Source: Dendrophyllia cribrosa (Eukaryota; Cnidaria; Anthozoa; Scleractinia; Dendrophylliidae). From it: a DNA stretch of 64,000 nt. Positions 28,184 to 39,557 of the stretch are shown here, one piece after another. A program made the position numbers and the translations under genes. The notes beneath the pieces are model-generated. The model saw nothing but the letters and a program-made list of their open reading frames with translations. It was not told the DNA's origin and searched no databases. The stretch is from positions 6,050,682 through 6,114,681 of the forward strand of contig JAJLRJ010000009.1 of assembly GCA_024195265.1 (NCBI GenBank), read 5' to 3'. The stretch's first letter is position 1. Every line of letters starts with the position of its first letter.

Positions 28184-28587
28184 CAGTTGAACCTCTCTAA
28201 TACGGACACCGAAGGGACAGAGCAAAGACAGTGTCCGTATCATGATATAGAGGTCACCACGATGACGTCACTTTTAAGACTCCACTGACAGTTTTTGTTC
28301 AGCAACTAAAAACAGGCCCACACTCGTCTTTTAACTGCATCTAAATTGATTAACATACAGCATTGAGACACTGTCTATCAGTAGTGTACTACATTGTAAA
28401 ATTCTCAGTTACATTAGGTATACAAATCACTGTTTTAAAACGAAACGAAAAACAACGCAATACTGCATGTAAAAAAGTAATATAAAACGTCTTCGATATA
28501 TGTTTGTAACCACAAACAGGAAATTGTATTACTTACTCAAACTATCATCACCTGATCACTGGAGTGTCCGTAATAAAGAGGTTAATA
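28184..28587. mobile_element. Degenerate pogo-like MITE
   Basis: Starts TA-CAGTTGAACCTCTCTAATAC and has a weaker mirror GTAATAAAGAGGTTAATAAG near 28569-28588. The GTGTCCGTAT motif occurs in inverted forms inside. Confidence 0.55.
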
Positions 28588-28936
28588 AGTTTCGAAAGCA
28601 TAGAATTCTCAAAATACGTTAACAGTGTTTCTGCCCTGGGCCCAGCTGGCAATCAAAATATAGACAAATCCGTGATATCGCGTGACTTCCGCTAGCCTGG
28701 AATGTTTCGTGTCACGACTGACAGGCATGCAATTGGTTTGATTGAATAAAATTATCCCTCAATGATCCGCAGATTTGTGAGATACGAAAGCCTCCGTGTG
28801 ACTTAAACCTAAACCAACCTACAAAAACAGATATTTTTTTGGCTCTTGTTTCACCCCGGAGACACTACAGTTTTAAAGACAAGAATTTTTCAGTTTCATT
28901 TTGTGTCCATATTTTTTTAAAATATATTTTTCTTAA

Positions 28937-29348
28937 GGCGGGGGTCTACCTGAATGCCATGTTTCCGCCACTTAACATGGTTTTAATGGAAATATCTCGT
29001 TCACGTTTCAAGCAATCCAAAAACCCTTCGCTCATTACATGAATCTATGTTGTGGGATGTTTTGTAAATTTTTGGGTGATTTTTGGGTATTCGGGGGAGG
29101 AAATAGTTTTACTCAAAGGATTGGTAAAATTTAGAGAAATAAGAAATATTGAAGATTTAGTGAAGTTTTAAAATTAGAATTTGTAGTTAATAATTATTAA
29201 TAGACGGACACCAAGTTAGTCCACTAGCAACCTGGGGTGCTCTTACGTGGGTATCAACTGTCTGTTGGTGTTCCAAAAATCATTTTCTTTCTCCTATCCC
29301 TTCTTAAAACCTCTTAAAATTTCATTAAAATTCAGGTAGAGCCCCGCC
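28937..29348. mobile_element. MITE with TTAA flanks (piggyBac-type target)
   Basis: TIRs GGCGGGGGTCTACCTGAAT and ATTCAGGTAGAGCCCCGCC are flanked by TTAA at 28933-28936 and 29349-29352. No transposase. TTAA duplication is characteristic of piggyBac relatives. Confidence 0.75.
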
Positions 29349-29900
29349 TTAAATGTTTTCGCTAAAAAAACGTAAACAGGTGACCACCTCTTGTCGTTGT
29401 CAGAGAAAAATAAAAAAAGTTTGAGTTATATCGAGTCAATCTTATTTTATTGCCGTATAAAGATGGTGACAGCTTTCCCCCAGGGGCATCGCTAGGATTT
29501 TTCAAAGCGGGGGGGGGGGGGGGGGGGGGGGATACACTATCACACCCAGGGTATTTAGCAGATTGTCATGTCGATATCCACACTGTGTTTTACTAAAATT
29601 ATCTCACAAGCCAATAGATGTGAAAAGATTATCTGAATCATATATCGAAAGTCTATAAGAGTATTTGTAACTTTTCTGCGAATTACGTCTGGTCCACAGT
29701 AGTGCCAAAACGACATAACGGCGAGGTCACGCAAATGCAAAACGCAGCTTATCTGGATAACATGGGATAATAACAAACATAACGACATAAGGAAATTAAA
29801 AACTGATCTTTTTTATGTCGTTTATGTTCATGTTCTTATGTCGTCATGTCGCTATGTGAACCAGGCTTAACTGAGCGAGAATTACGTTTATGTGGACGAC
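29349..29900. other. Poly(G) tract and unassigned DNA
   Basis: G run at 29509-29531. The rest, including ATGTCGTTATGT-like repeats near 29780-29850, is unassigned. Confidence 0.4.
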
Positions 29901-30242
29901 CACAGGTAGCCCAAGCTATATGTGTCACAGTAACCGTTACGAGCGAAATTATAAAGATTTGTATGAGAAAAAGCGGTCCATTCTACGAGCTAAAAAATAC
30001 GAACAAGATTTCAATAAAAATTACCTACCTTACTTCGCTTGTGTGTTTCCTTGTCTCCTGTGTGGTTTTTGGAGCGATTTAGAGCGTTTCCAGTGAGTTT
30101 TAGTTCCATTGCTTTCTCTCTATATATCAAGGATATATATATCAAGGATATATAGAGAGAAATGGACCGCTTTTTCTCATACAAATCTTTATAATTTCCC
30201 TCGTAACGGTTACTGTGACACATATAGCTGGGGCTACCTGTG
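29901..30242. mobile_element. MITE with about 80-bp TIRs, next to the GH1 (+) start
   Basis: CACAGGTAGCCC...AAAAGCGGTCCATT from 29901 is mirrored from about 30163 to GGGCTACCTGTG at 30242. The centre holds a smaller palindrome of TATATATCAAGGATATATA. It lies only 125 bp upstream of the GH1 start codon, so it may contribute to or displace promoter sequence. Confidence 0.85.
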
Positions 30243-30367
30243 GGACGAGACTGATGGTTTCATTAAAAACAAAGGCAATCGTTGTTTTAATGTGTATATG
30301 CAAATTACACAAATGACATGCACAGTCGGACAAGTATTTCACGGCCAAAGTCACGCAATCTAGCAAT

Positions 30368-31022
30368 ATGGAAATATCATTGTGGTTTTTTTCCGGCTTC
30401 CTTTTAAGCTTAGAAGTCATGGCAGAGGATCCAAACGAGTTCTTCTATGGCGAATTTCCCAAAGATTTCATGTGGGGAACGTCGTCTTCGGCGTACCAAA
30501 TCGAAGGTGGTTGGGATGCCGATGGTAAAGGGCCGAGCATCTGGGATAAGTTTACTCAAGCTGGTGGTTCGCACATGAACCAAACTGGTGATATAGCGTG
30601 TGATTCGTACCACAAAACAGACGAAGATGTTAAGCTGTTAAAAAACCTTGGTGTCGGACATTACAGGTTTTCAATCTCGTGGTCGAGAGTTTTGCCGAAA
30701 GGAACTGTTGATGAAGTGAACCAGGCGGGAGTAAAATACTACAACGAATTGATCGACTCACTATTGGCGAGCAACGTCACTCCAATGGTTGCCTTGTACC
30801 ATTTTGATTTACCTCAAGCGCTTCAAGACAAATACAACGGATGGTTAAACCCGGAGTTGGCCGATATCTTCAACGACTATGCCAGGTTTTGTTTCGAAAC
30901 ATTCGGTGACCGAGTCAAGTGGTGGATAACAATAAATGAACCTTGGGAGGCTGCCCTATTGGGACACGGGTTCGGCATGTTTCCGCCAGGCAAGAAAAAT
31001 CTTCGTACAGCCACTTACAAAG
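30368..31022 (+). CDS. GH1 (+) exon 1
   Basis: Start codon through TINEP. Donor GTAATG at 31023. Corresponds to exons 1 and 2 of the minus-strand paralogue, so this gene lacks the intron that separates the start codon there. Confidence 0.92.
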
Positions 31023-31053
31023 GTAATGCACCGATTAATTTGAAACTTCAACA

Positions 31054-31091
<38 letters not shown>

Positions 31092-34000
31092 CCGGGCATA
31101 CTCCGGGCATTTGACTATGTGGAGTACCGCAAGGGTCAATAATCGGTTAGCTACTATTTTTGATTTACATAAATGATTTACCAAATTGCCTAAATCGAGG
31201 CTTCCCAAGAATGTATACACCTTATTCCAAAATGGCGGCCATTTTATTATTCTTTTATATCCATGTAAATTAGCCCTCTTGGCCTCGTTAGCATGTGCAA
31301 AATACAAAAGAATTTTCAAGTGAGAATGAGGCCATGAGGGCTAATTAACATGCATATAAAAGAATAATAAATTGGCCGCCATTTTGGAATAAGGTGTATG
31401 CTGATGACACAAATGTCACTTCTGCCGCATCTAGCCTTGTTGATCTCGAAAATCAAATTAACAGTGAACTGAAGTATATCAATCTCTGGCTCAAGGCCAA
31501 TAAATTATAGCCTGTGAACAGGCTTCTTTTTGGGGGAATTGGGTTGGGTTAAAAATCGGCGAAGCGAGCCGAGCGCGGACCAGGGAAGAGGCGCCCCTTC
31601 CCTCTTCCCCAGTCCCCAAAAAGAAGCGTGGGGGTGGAGGATGTTGAAGTTTCGAATTGATCGGCGCTTTTATTTCCAATTGTTTCCAGTATGAAATTAA
31701 GATAAATGGACATGCACACAGGAAAGCTAGCTATTCAATTCAATTCAATTCAATTGACACTCCACTGTGTCACACCACACCACAATGCAATACAATGCAA
31801 TGCAATACAATGCAATACAATGCAATACAATGCATTGCAATACAATGCAATGCAATACAATACTTTATTAAACGTGGAAGGTACACGGCTGTAAAGCTAG
31901 TTTGCAGGTACTCTACAACATAAGATAAAACTAAGAACATAAACAGAAATTAGAGAGGGTAGCGTATTATGTAATTTGTGATTACACCGTACTATCATAA
32001 ATTACTATTTTGCCGGCACGTATCAGGGGTCTGGGGAGGGTGTTAGCGCGCAGTGAGTCATGGGATTCGAGTTTGTAATTTGGAGCCGTTAGTAAGGTGT
32101 GACATTCTACGGTCAGCCTTCGCAGTGCTAGGTTCACTTTCGTTTTGTTTTCATTTATTTCTAATCAGGTTTAACTATGCTTAGCTATTGTTAATTGCGT
32201 ATTTATGGATGTTTATAGTTTAGTTTAGTTTTTACCATACCCTAAAACCCCAAGGGTTGCACCACTGCTTTGGTCGGGGGTACACGTTCCCCGTGTTTTT
32301 TCCACTTGCTGGTTTTTTGGGGTTTTCGTGTCCGGCTTTGGTGCTTTAATTTTCGCTAGATGCTTTGTAGTTGTGTTTATTTGCTTATACGTTTAATAAA
32401 TGGCACCGTGGCTTGGCTGGCACACGCGCCCATATCTGACAACTGTTGTTTTCTGTGTACCGGTTGAGTAGTGGAGACAAAATTAAAAGGGGGGCTTAAT
32501 AGAGGATTAACGATGCTTACTTACTTATTTAATTTATTTATTTTCCTGCCAGTTGCCCATGTAATGCTTCTTGCGCATGCGAAAGCGTGGCATACCTACG
32601 ATGAAGAATTCCGATCTACGCAGCGGGGAAAAGTGTCAATCATTCTCAACATTCAGTGGGGAGAACCCAAGAAAGACAAGCAGGCTGACATAGATGCCGC
32701 TGACCGTAGTATTGAATGGTGGCTCGGATGGTTTGCTCATCCTGTGTTCGTCAATGGGGACTGGCCTGACATTATGAAGAAGACTGTGAAAGAGAAAAGT
32801 GAGGCTAAGGGAATCCCAAATAGGTAAGATGGAGTGCGAAACTTCGAATCAGCCCCAAAAACGTTAGTAATGCAACCTCGCAAACTCATCAATAATTCAT
32901 CACGTTTGAACAAAGAAAATCATAAGCACCTCTTAAGGTACTAAAATTCAAAATGACCCCCGTTGGAATTATCGCGGTACCTTTTAGGGTATTAGCCCAG
33001 AATATGACATGTGTTGTTTAAAATTGGTACCTCGTAGGGGTAAAAATTCATTTGAGCCACGCCCATCAAACAACATTCTGGTACCTTTTAGGGTGCTTTT
33101 CGAAAATTTCCGAGGAGCACCCCCGTCATTTTTATATGGGAGTCTCCCCCACCCCCCGGGGACGGTAGTTTGGAAACCCGATCTTAATTAGCAGAGACTT
33201 TGGCGATGTTATTCCTTCGTTTTCTCGGAATATAACGAGCAATTCGAGAAAGAGTATTTCATAAGGTATCCAAACACCTCTATCCATGTTCAACACTGTC
33301 GACGTGATACGATCCAAAAAAATAAAAGGACCCGTACGGATCGACAAAATGAGACGACCCGTGATACGATCCAAAAAAATAAAAGGACGCGTACGGATCG
33401 ACGAAATGAGACGACCCGTGAAATGTAGTTGTCGACCTGAAAATTGCGTCTCATTAGAGGCACATGCCAGTGAGAGACCCTGGGAACGAGGTTGAGAAGC
33501 CCTGTTGACGGGTTATCGATTCGTAAGGATACTAATCACGTCTCGAAAAGAAGCCAAGAAGAGTTGTCGCACGAATCGACACCCTTGCAGCAGGGACCAA
33601 CACGCAAACATGTCCCTAACGAGATGCATTTTTCGGATCCACAATTCTCTTTTTCGTGTCGTAGTCCATGCGTACAGGTCGGGTCGTATCAGATCGAGAG
33701 TATTGTACAACCCTCAAAATAGGATAGAAAATCGCCAAAAGCGATGAAAGCAACATCGAAATTTTATCTATCTATTTATTTATTATTTATTTATTTTTAT
33801 TTCGATTAATCCCCTCCTAGTCAAGTCTAAAATTTACTTCATGCATATGAAGCAAGTTTTAATTTAATCGTTACAATTATTAAGATAAGTTACAAGAGCA
33901 AAGGATTCATACAGTTTTTCTATAGTGCCGTTCAGGTGTTCGACTCTTTCCTTTATTTCTTGGAGCTCTCTAATTAGCACATTAGCACATTAGCACTACC

Positions 34001-35332
34001 AGCGAGAAATAATTAAAATAATCGCCCCGCTCGATTAATCGCCTTCCCTCGAAAAATCGCGCCCATTTGGAGTGAAAAAATTAATCCCCGGCTATTACTC
34101 GAGGAAATATGGTATTCCGACATCGTAACGTTTGCGTGGCAGCCGGGAGAACGCCAGAATGAATAGACGAGCCATGTACCTCTAGCAACCCCTACCTCTG
34201 CCCTAGCAACGAACCACACTTTTTACCCGTACTTTGTTTTTTATCAGGCTCCCCGAGTTAACTGAAACAGAGAAGCGGCTCATCAAAGGGACAGCAGATT
34301 TTTTCGCTCTGAACACCTACAGTGCTTTCCTCATTGAGCACCAGGAGTTTCCGCCTGATGTGGACTGGAACTACATGACTGACCAACAAATGAAGACGTC
34401 TGCTCATTCATCCTGGCAAAGAGGTACATTCTCTTCTCACTTATTTCAGACTTTAGCGAGTACAAAAAATTGTCCCGCATTAGGCGTCTGAAACTGCCAG
34501 AAAAAAACGTCCGAAAGTTTCTTTTGTATGTTGAAATTTTATTTCCAAACGAAAACGGTTTGAAAATTTTTGAAGATAAAGTGCTTACTAAAGGTAAGGT
34601 TAAGCCACAGGGTGCCCACTCGGCCAGAGCTTAACCCAGTTTCTGTAGCATGAAGCAACTAGGAATATTTCTACTCCCCTCTGGATGGGATGCTAGTCCA
34701 GCATTTTTTCGCTTGTACCCATTTATACACCTGGGTGGAGAGAAAAAATGTGGTGTAAAGTGTCTTGTCTAAGGAAACAACATGACTGCCGAGACCAACC
34801 CTCGAACCAGACGTGAAGCTGTTCAACGCGCTAACCATTACATCACCGCGCCTCCACAAAGTACTTACCCTAAAGTTGTGCATTAAATGATAGCTTCTCT
34901 TTCCTAGGCGCCACTGTTTGGATGTACATCACTCCTTGGGCCCTGCGCAAGCTGCTCAAATGGGTGAAAGAACATTATAATGACCCGGAGATCATAGTTA
35001 CAGAAAATGGTTTCTGTATTGACGGTGAAGAAGAGCTCGCTCGTGAAGCCGCCTTGAACGACACGCTACGTGTGGAATACTTGACTTCGCACGTGAACGA
35101 AGCACTAAAGGCAATCCAAATAGATGGTGTTCGACTTAAAGGATATTTCATTTGGTCCTTTCTCGATAATTTTGAGTGGGCTGAAGGATATAGCGTCCGA
35201 TTTGGTATTCATCACGTCGATTTTAACGACCCCAATCGACCCCGCACCCCCAAGCGCTCCGCAGAGGTGTATAAAGAGATGATTCGTAACAATGGATTTC
35301 CAAAGAAACTTCAGGAAAAGTCGGAGTTGTGA
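30368..35332 (+). CDS. Family 1 glycoside hydrolase with signal peptide (4 exons, 508 aa)
   Basis: Exons 30368-31022, 32553-32823, 34248-34423 and 34908-35332 join in frame (1527 nt) with GT/AG junctions. The N-terminus [20 protein letters not shown] has a hydrophobic core and looks like a signal peptide, so a secreted, lysosomal or membrane-lumen enzyme is inferred. An internal Met (residue 18) could give a leaderless form. GH1 landmarks are complete: [32 protein letters not shown], acid/base Glu191 in TINEP, nucleophile Glu400 in VTENG, and FEWAEGY and RTPKRSA at the end. Its length is typical of a single GH1 domain, unlike the multi-domain vertebrate lactase. It is divergent to the GH1 gene at 18.6-24.7 kb and shares the phases of its last three introns. 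Introns hold LINE, MITE and SINE insertions. Substrate unknown. Confidence 0.92.
31115..31507 (+). mobile_element. LINE reverse transcriptase fragment (CR1/RTE-like)
   Basis: Reads VPQGSIIG, then [24 protein letters not shown] text (frame slightly broken) and, beyond the inserted [24 protein letters not shown] followed by [13 protein letters not shown]. These are RT motifs 4 and 5 and the following region. No endonuclease. Confidence 0.75.
31216..31398. mobile_element. MITE with about 80-bp TIRs inserted in the RT YADD box
   Basis: TACACCTTATTCCAAAATGG at 31216 is mirrored by CCATTTTGGAATAAGGTGTA ending at 31398. The arms extend through GGCGGCC and ATTAGCCCTC. Reducing the element to a single TA restores the M-Y-A-D-D codons of the host LINE. 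Confidence 0.85.
31736..31865 (+). repeat. Microsatellites (ATTCA)n and (AATRC)n
   Basis: TTCAATTCAATTCAATTCAA at 31736-31755 and CAATACAATGCAATGCAATA from about 31786 to 31862, in intron 1 of GH1 (+). Confidence 0.9.
31866..32552. other. Intron 1 remainder, nothing assigned
   Basis: No gene. Some G/T-rich low complexity near 32270-32340. Confidence 0.35.
32553..32823 (+). CDS. GH1 (+) exon 2
   Basis: Acceptor CTGCCAG and donor GTAAGA. Encodes [23 protein letters not shown]-like LNIQWGEP, and [11 protein letters not shown]. Confidence 0.92.
33304..33417 (+). repeat. 57-bp tandem duplication
   Basis: GTGATACGATCCAAAAAAAT to GAGACGACCC is repeated exactly twice (33304 and 33361) with three substitutions visible. 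Lies in intron 2 of GH1 (+). Confidence 0.9.
33764..33805 (+). repeat. (TTTA/TCTA)n microsatellite
   Basis: Simple repeat in intron 2 of GH1 (+). Confidence 0.8.
34248..34423 (+). CDS. GH1 (+) exon 3
   Basis: Acceptor TTATCAG and donor GTACAT. Encodes [20 protein letters not shown] and LNTYS. Confidence 0.9.
34674..34858 (-). mobile_element. tRNA-derived SINE copy 3
   Basis: On the minus strand the head is GGCGCGGTGATGTAATGGTT-AGCGCG (box A) and TGGTTCGAGGGTTGG (box B), then GTTTCCTTAGACAAGACAC and CTGGACTAGCATCCCATCC. This is the least decayed head of the family here, and it lies in intron 3 of GH1 (+). Confidence 0.78.
34908..35332 (+). CDS. GH1 (+) exon 4
   Basis: Acceptor TTCCTAG and stop TGA at 35330-35332. 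Encodes [22 protein letters not shown] and a short charged tail KKLQEKSEL. Confidence 0.92.
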
Positions 35333-35570
35333 AGAAATGGGGATCTTGTCATTACTTTAAGTTAAGGTTTCTACTTGACGCTTGTTTTCATTTTAGGTGA
35401 CTGTGTCGCATACGACTGAGGGTAGTTGGGAGTAAGGTGTGGTGCATGGTGGGGTGAAGACGGTGGTGCAGAACATTTTTCACAGAAAACGGATTCAATT
35501 TAGTCTGATTTCATGAACGTTTACGTTGTTGTAATTGTTGGCTGCAAGATCACTGGCAGCAAACTTAACC

Positions 35571-35655
35571 CTTTAACTCGTAAGAGTGCCAAATAGCAAA
35601 ATTATAAAAAATCCCAACTTTCATTTTATAAAATATTGAAAAACAAATACAAATT
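35571..35655 (+). mobile_element. Relic of the satellite-bearing element (terminus)
   Basis: AACCCTTTAACTCGTAAGAG-TGCCAAA followed by ATCCCAACTTTCATTTTATA and AAATATTGAAAAAC matches the outer 80 bp of the elements at 7947-8029 and 14202. A single inverted unit of the satellite occurs later, at about 36262-36340. Confidence 0.6.
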
Positions 35656-36261
35656 CTCTTTCCTGGTCTCCATACATTGCTTATAGTATCTGGAGATAAT
35701 TTGTTGCTACATCTTGAATCTTCATGTTTTGTGATCAGTTTCATAATTCTCATGACCTGTATCTTAAATATAGTATTGTTACTGTTGGATTGGCAATTAT
35801 TTGATACCCAGTATATGGAAAAAATAAAGCAGTATCTAAAGGGAACAAGTTAATTTGGAAGATAGCACTCACAACTTCAACATTAGAATTTGAGACAGCA
35901 GGAGTTAGCTGTATTACTAATAAATCAAAATCAAAATCAATCAATCAAAATAAACAGGTCCACAACAGTACTATACATCCACTTTCAGACCAATTTTCCT
36001 TCTGTCAAAAATTAATGTCCAGTACCAGTTCCCATTTTTTTTTAGGAGGACAGGAGACTGAGTACAAGTTAAATGGAAGCGACTGGGCACGAGAATGTCT
36101 CAAATTTAAATTTCGAGGCCATTGTGGCCATGCAATCCAACCTCTCCAGTTAAACCAGAAATTCCATCTTATCCTCCCCCGTCGCTAAAATTTTGTGGTG
36201 CATCCTCCCCCGAACTTCGCGAGGTTCTGCGAGACACGTATTTCTAGTAAAATTTGAAAAA

Positions 36262-36340
36262 AAAGCAAAAGTACTGCCGAAGAGGTTTTATTTAAATGGT
36301 CACATCATAGGATTTCGTCCAGTCTCAAAAGCCTAGAACT
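36262..36340 (-). repeat. Single unit of the 88/92-bp satellite
   Basis: On the minus strand it reads AGACTGGACGAAATCCTATG, GTGACCATTTAAATAAAACC and AGCAGTACTTTTGC-like text, a solitary diverged unit. Confidence 0.75.
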
Positions 36341-36599
36341 GCCTTACATTTCTCCGGCCTTATGCGTGATGACGTCACCAGCTCAAAAATTCACCACCAA
36401 GCCTCGTTTGTACGAAAAGTGAGTAAATTGAGGAAAATTATGTACCGATTTTTTTATGGCTTTTTTAAATTAGACTTACTGAATGTTTCTTCTGCTCAAT
36501 CATTGGTTGGCATGGTAACGAGACAAGACTGCCAAATTAGACTTCTCCGTAAACGAGAAAGCCTAAGCTACGTGTATATAGATGTTATTGAACTAGCTT

Positions 36600-36728
36600 G
36601 TTCGGTCCGTATTGGGAAAATATTGGTGGAGTTCTTTTTTTGCAAGTTTATGGACCGAGCCGAAGGCTAGGTCCATAAACTTACAGAAAGAGAACTCCAC
36701 CAATATTTTCCCAATACGGACCGAACAA
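36600..36728. repeat. Palindrome, arms about 60 bp
   Basis: TTGTTCGGTCCGTATTGGGA through TGGTGGAGTTCT and TTTATGGACC is mirrored to TCCCAATACGGACCGAACAA, with a short centre GAGCCGAAGGCTA. One arm has an extra T run. Confidence 0.88.
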
Positions 36729-37354
36729 AGCTAAGCATTTTCTTTCATCATACCAGCTGTAACGAGACTAAAATGATATCACTGAAATAAACCTAGGTCT
36801 TTTTCACAAGAGAAAGAAAAGTGGATTTTTCATAATTTTTACGTTTTACGCGTACACACAATGAATCGAATTCACTGAAAGCGTCTTTTGATGTAATAAA
36901 GAGGCAACAAAAATATATCAAAGTGATGAGTGAATGTTCATATTGCCATGCAATTTAATAACCGTCTAAATGTTGTCTGGAACTGAAAGAAAAATATAAA
37001 CTTTCAACGATGCGATCAGAATAAAATTCTTAGAAGATGGCTGACAAGCAATGTTGGTCATAAAAATTCACCTTTTGATATCCAAGATTTTCCCCTTCCC
37101 CCATCTTCGAATAATAATTTGGGTATGTTGTGTACACTTAGGGAGCCTAAGATCACAAGAAAAACCATTGAGAACAAATATATATCGTTTATGGACTATA
37201 CTGTAAACCCTTCTTCAATCAGGTGTATATGATATTTACAAAACTTTCGGGTCAATGTCTTGGAAAAATCGGTAGCTCGAGTCCGATCGATCAGAGCTGA
37301 TGATCTGCACATTGTTTTTAGCTAGCATAACCTACAAGCGCGTCGGAATTATCT
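36729..37354. other. No recognisable feature
   Basis: AT-rich DNA with no supported gene. Confidence 0.35.
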
Positions 37355-37702
37355 TAAAGGGATACTGTCCCGGCGAAATAGCAAAATTTCGCTTAGCTTA
37401 TTTTTACCTTATATCGCCAAATGCCACCAAATATACAACTTAGTTCGATAAAAAAAATTCTATAGAGCAAAACAAAAGCAGTAGTTTGGAGAAAGTGCAG
37501 GATTGCAAGGAATAAAGTGGATTACAGTTCATGAAATTTGATTTATTGACCGCCTGTGAATAAATCAAATCAGTTTGCCATTCTTGTAAAATTTTGACTG
37601 ACTCTTCTGGCCGTTATTTGGTCTGTTTAGGCGATGGTTTCTTCCAATTTCAAGTTCCTGTCCATAATCATGAAAACACGAAATCAGCCGGGACAGTTTG
37701 CA
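37355..37702. mobile_element. MITE-like element with AAAGGGATACTGTCCCGGC end
   Basis: AAAGGGATACTGTCCCGGC at about 37357 is mirrored by GCCGGGACAGTTTGC at 37687-37701. The end resembles the AAAGGGACACTGTCAC end of the element at 59.01 kb. Confidence 0.55.
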
Positions 37703-37769
37703 TGGCACCGGCTTATCTGCTAACTGAGTTTAAATACGCACACCAAATCCACGCTTATATGATCAGCGA

Positions 37770-37851
37770 ATAGAAATTGAAGCAACAGAACAGAAATTGG
37801 CTCGGTTGTTAATTGTTTCGTAATTTCTGTTCTGTTGCTTCAATTTCTGTT
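37770..37851. repeat. Hairpin, arms 27 bp exact
   Basis: AGAAATTGAAGCAACAGAAC-AGAAATT is mirrored exactly, separated by about 23 nt. Further TTTCTGTT motifs follow to about 37930. Confidence 0.85.
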
Positions 37852-37930
37852 TTAGTGTCTTTATTTCACTTCTCATGTCTTAAATTCTGTTCTGTTTCGT
37901 CAATTTCTTCTGTGGTGCCTCAATTTCCGT

Positions 37931-38579
37931 TCCAATCTCTTTGGAAAAGAATTTGATGGCTTGTAACAAAATTGGAGGTTCTGCATAACACAATTTAAAA
38001 CATAATTTTGGCGGAGATCACACCTTATACTCTCCCTGACCGCGCGTGATTCACCGTGATTGATTACTATTTGCTGTAGCTCTTGACAGTTGGTTTTGAA
38101 ATGGCTTTCTCGCTGGAAACGTTGTTTTTCTTTGGCATATGGGGTTTCCAGACTCGTGAATTCCATGCCGATCTTCTATCGAGCGTTCAACGGCCCGGGG
38201 ACACCACAGTCACGGAGGATTGTTCGTCTTCATTAAAAATGTCAGAAACGTAGAGAGAATTTGGTAAAAAAAGACTTTCCGTAACCGGTTGGAAGAACAC
38301 ATATAGTGTCCTTTCCTTCTAAAACAACAGATTTTATGCTACATATTGTCCTTCCTTTAGTGTTAGCCCTGTTTTACCTAATTTGTTCAACGATTGTTCC
38401 TAATCGCGACAGCGAAAAAGATCAATATATGCCGATGCTGCCATTTCAGTCATTTCATCAAGACTGCTGTGCGAGGCTCACCATCGCGCGCGAATCGCGC
38501 GCTGCATCGCGAGAAAAAATGAAAGAGGCGCAAAAAAACGCCGTCGACGATGAATTTTCGTGCCCTTTATTTCACGAAA
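37931..38579. other. No recognisable feature
   Basis: Open frames at 37900-38166 (-) and 38306-38632 (+) have no family resemblance. Confidence 0.35.
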
Positions 38580-38895
38580 CATTCTCGTCCCCAGAGCTCC
38601 ACGGTTTTTTTTTTAAATTGCGTCTCGTGTAGCTCTGGTAACGGACAAAATTTGAATTTTTTGATTGGCCGTTTAAAAATGAATGCGCAACAAGGCAAAA
38701 CATTTTACGCCTTTACACATAAGGTTTTACTTCCGGTTGAATTTCAAATGTTGAAGTCCTATGACCACATCAACAAAACCAACGTTTTAATTTCAACGCA
38801 TTCAACGACCAATGTCACCCAGTTTTGTTTGGTTTAGCAGGTAAAAATACGGCTGCTAAATTTCAAAGTATAACGGGATCTGATTTTCGCTAAAT

Positions 38896-39051
38896 ATGAG
38901 CGATTCGTTTCCGAAAATAATCAGTAATGAGTATGTGTCTTGGAAGACGAAGCTACAAGCGGCCACGAATATTAAAGAAATATGTTGCTTGCAACAGGGA
39001 CGAGTATTAATTAAAGGAGAGGCAGAAATCCTGAAGAAAGCCCAAGGGTGA
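38896..39051 (+). other. Possible 51-codon ORF, unassigned
   Basis: A small open frame MSDSFPKIISNEY...LKKAQG with a plausible start and stop. No family recognised. It may be a transposon remnant or chance. Confidence 0.2.
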
Positions 39052-39365
39052 AAAGAAATATTACCACTAGGTAATATTAATAATAAATAATAACAACAAC
39101 AACAACGCTATCAGCACTCTTGTAAGCAAGTTATATTTTCTTTATTAGGTAGTACTCTTTGCTACGACTTGAAATACAAATCTAGGGAAACGAAGGTCAC
39201 TCGACGCCCAATTAAAATAACATGAAACGAATGCAAAATAAAAATTCCTCGATATTTCTTACCACTGTTCGATGAAATAAGCCTAATCAATGACCACAGC
39301 GTGTCCATCAACAAACTTAGCTGTCCCATCAACTGATTTGGTCGGATATGATAGCGTTCAGTGGC

Positions 39366-39557
39366 GAAACGATAAATACACAGCTCCCAAACGAAAGAAA
39401 TCGGTTGACTTATCGAGGAATTTCTAAAACCAGTAGGCAAAATACAAAGACAATCTTTCTTCTTAATAACTGCAGCACGTAAAGCTTTTCTTCTTTCCTT
39501 TTTAGCGCGATGTTTTCCTGTAATTGTTAAGTCTTGTACAGTCCTTTCGAACGCCAT
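39366..39557 (-). pseudogene. RecQ-like helicase fragment with damaged Walker A
   Basis: The minus strand reads MAFERTVQDLTITG, KALRAAVIKKKDCLCILPTG then FRNSSISQPISFVWELC. This is the start of a RecQ/DEAD-box helicase domain, where the family has PTGFGKSLIYQ. Here GKS is replaced by RNS, so ATP binding would be lost. Nothing resembling the later helicase motifs follows. Such RecQ-like fragments are often part of transposons or multicopy families. It is flanked by the CTCTGGGGACGAGAATG motifs. Confidence 0.6.

Larger units (their letters stand above)
31028..31662. mobile_element. Composite intron insertion bounded by inverted repeats and poly(C)
   Basis: GCACCGATTAATTTGAAACT...CAACATCC at 31028-31055 has an inverted match at about 31630-31662 (GGATGTTGAAGTTTCGAATT). 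A 36-nt C run follows at 31055-31090. The unit starts 6 bp after the exon 1 donor and encloses a LINE fragment, which itself holds a MITE. Confidence 0.6.
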
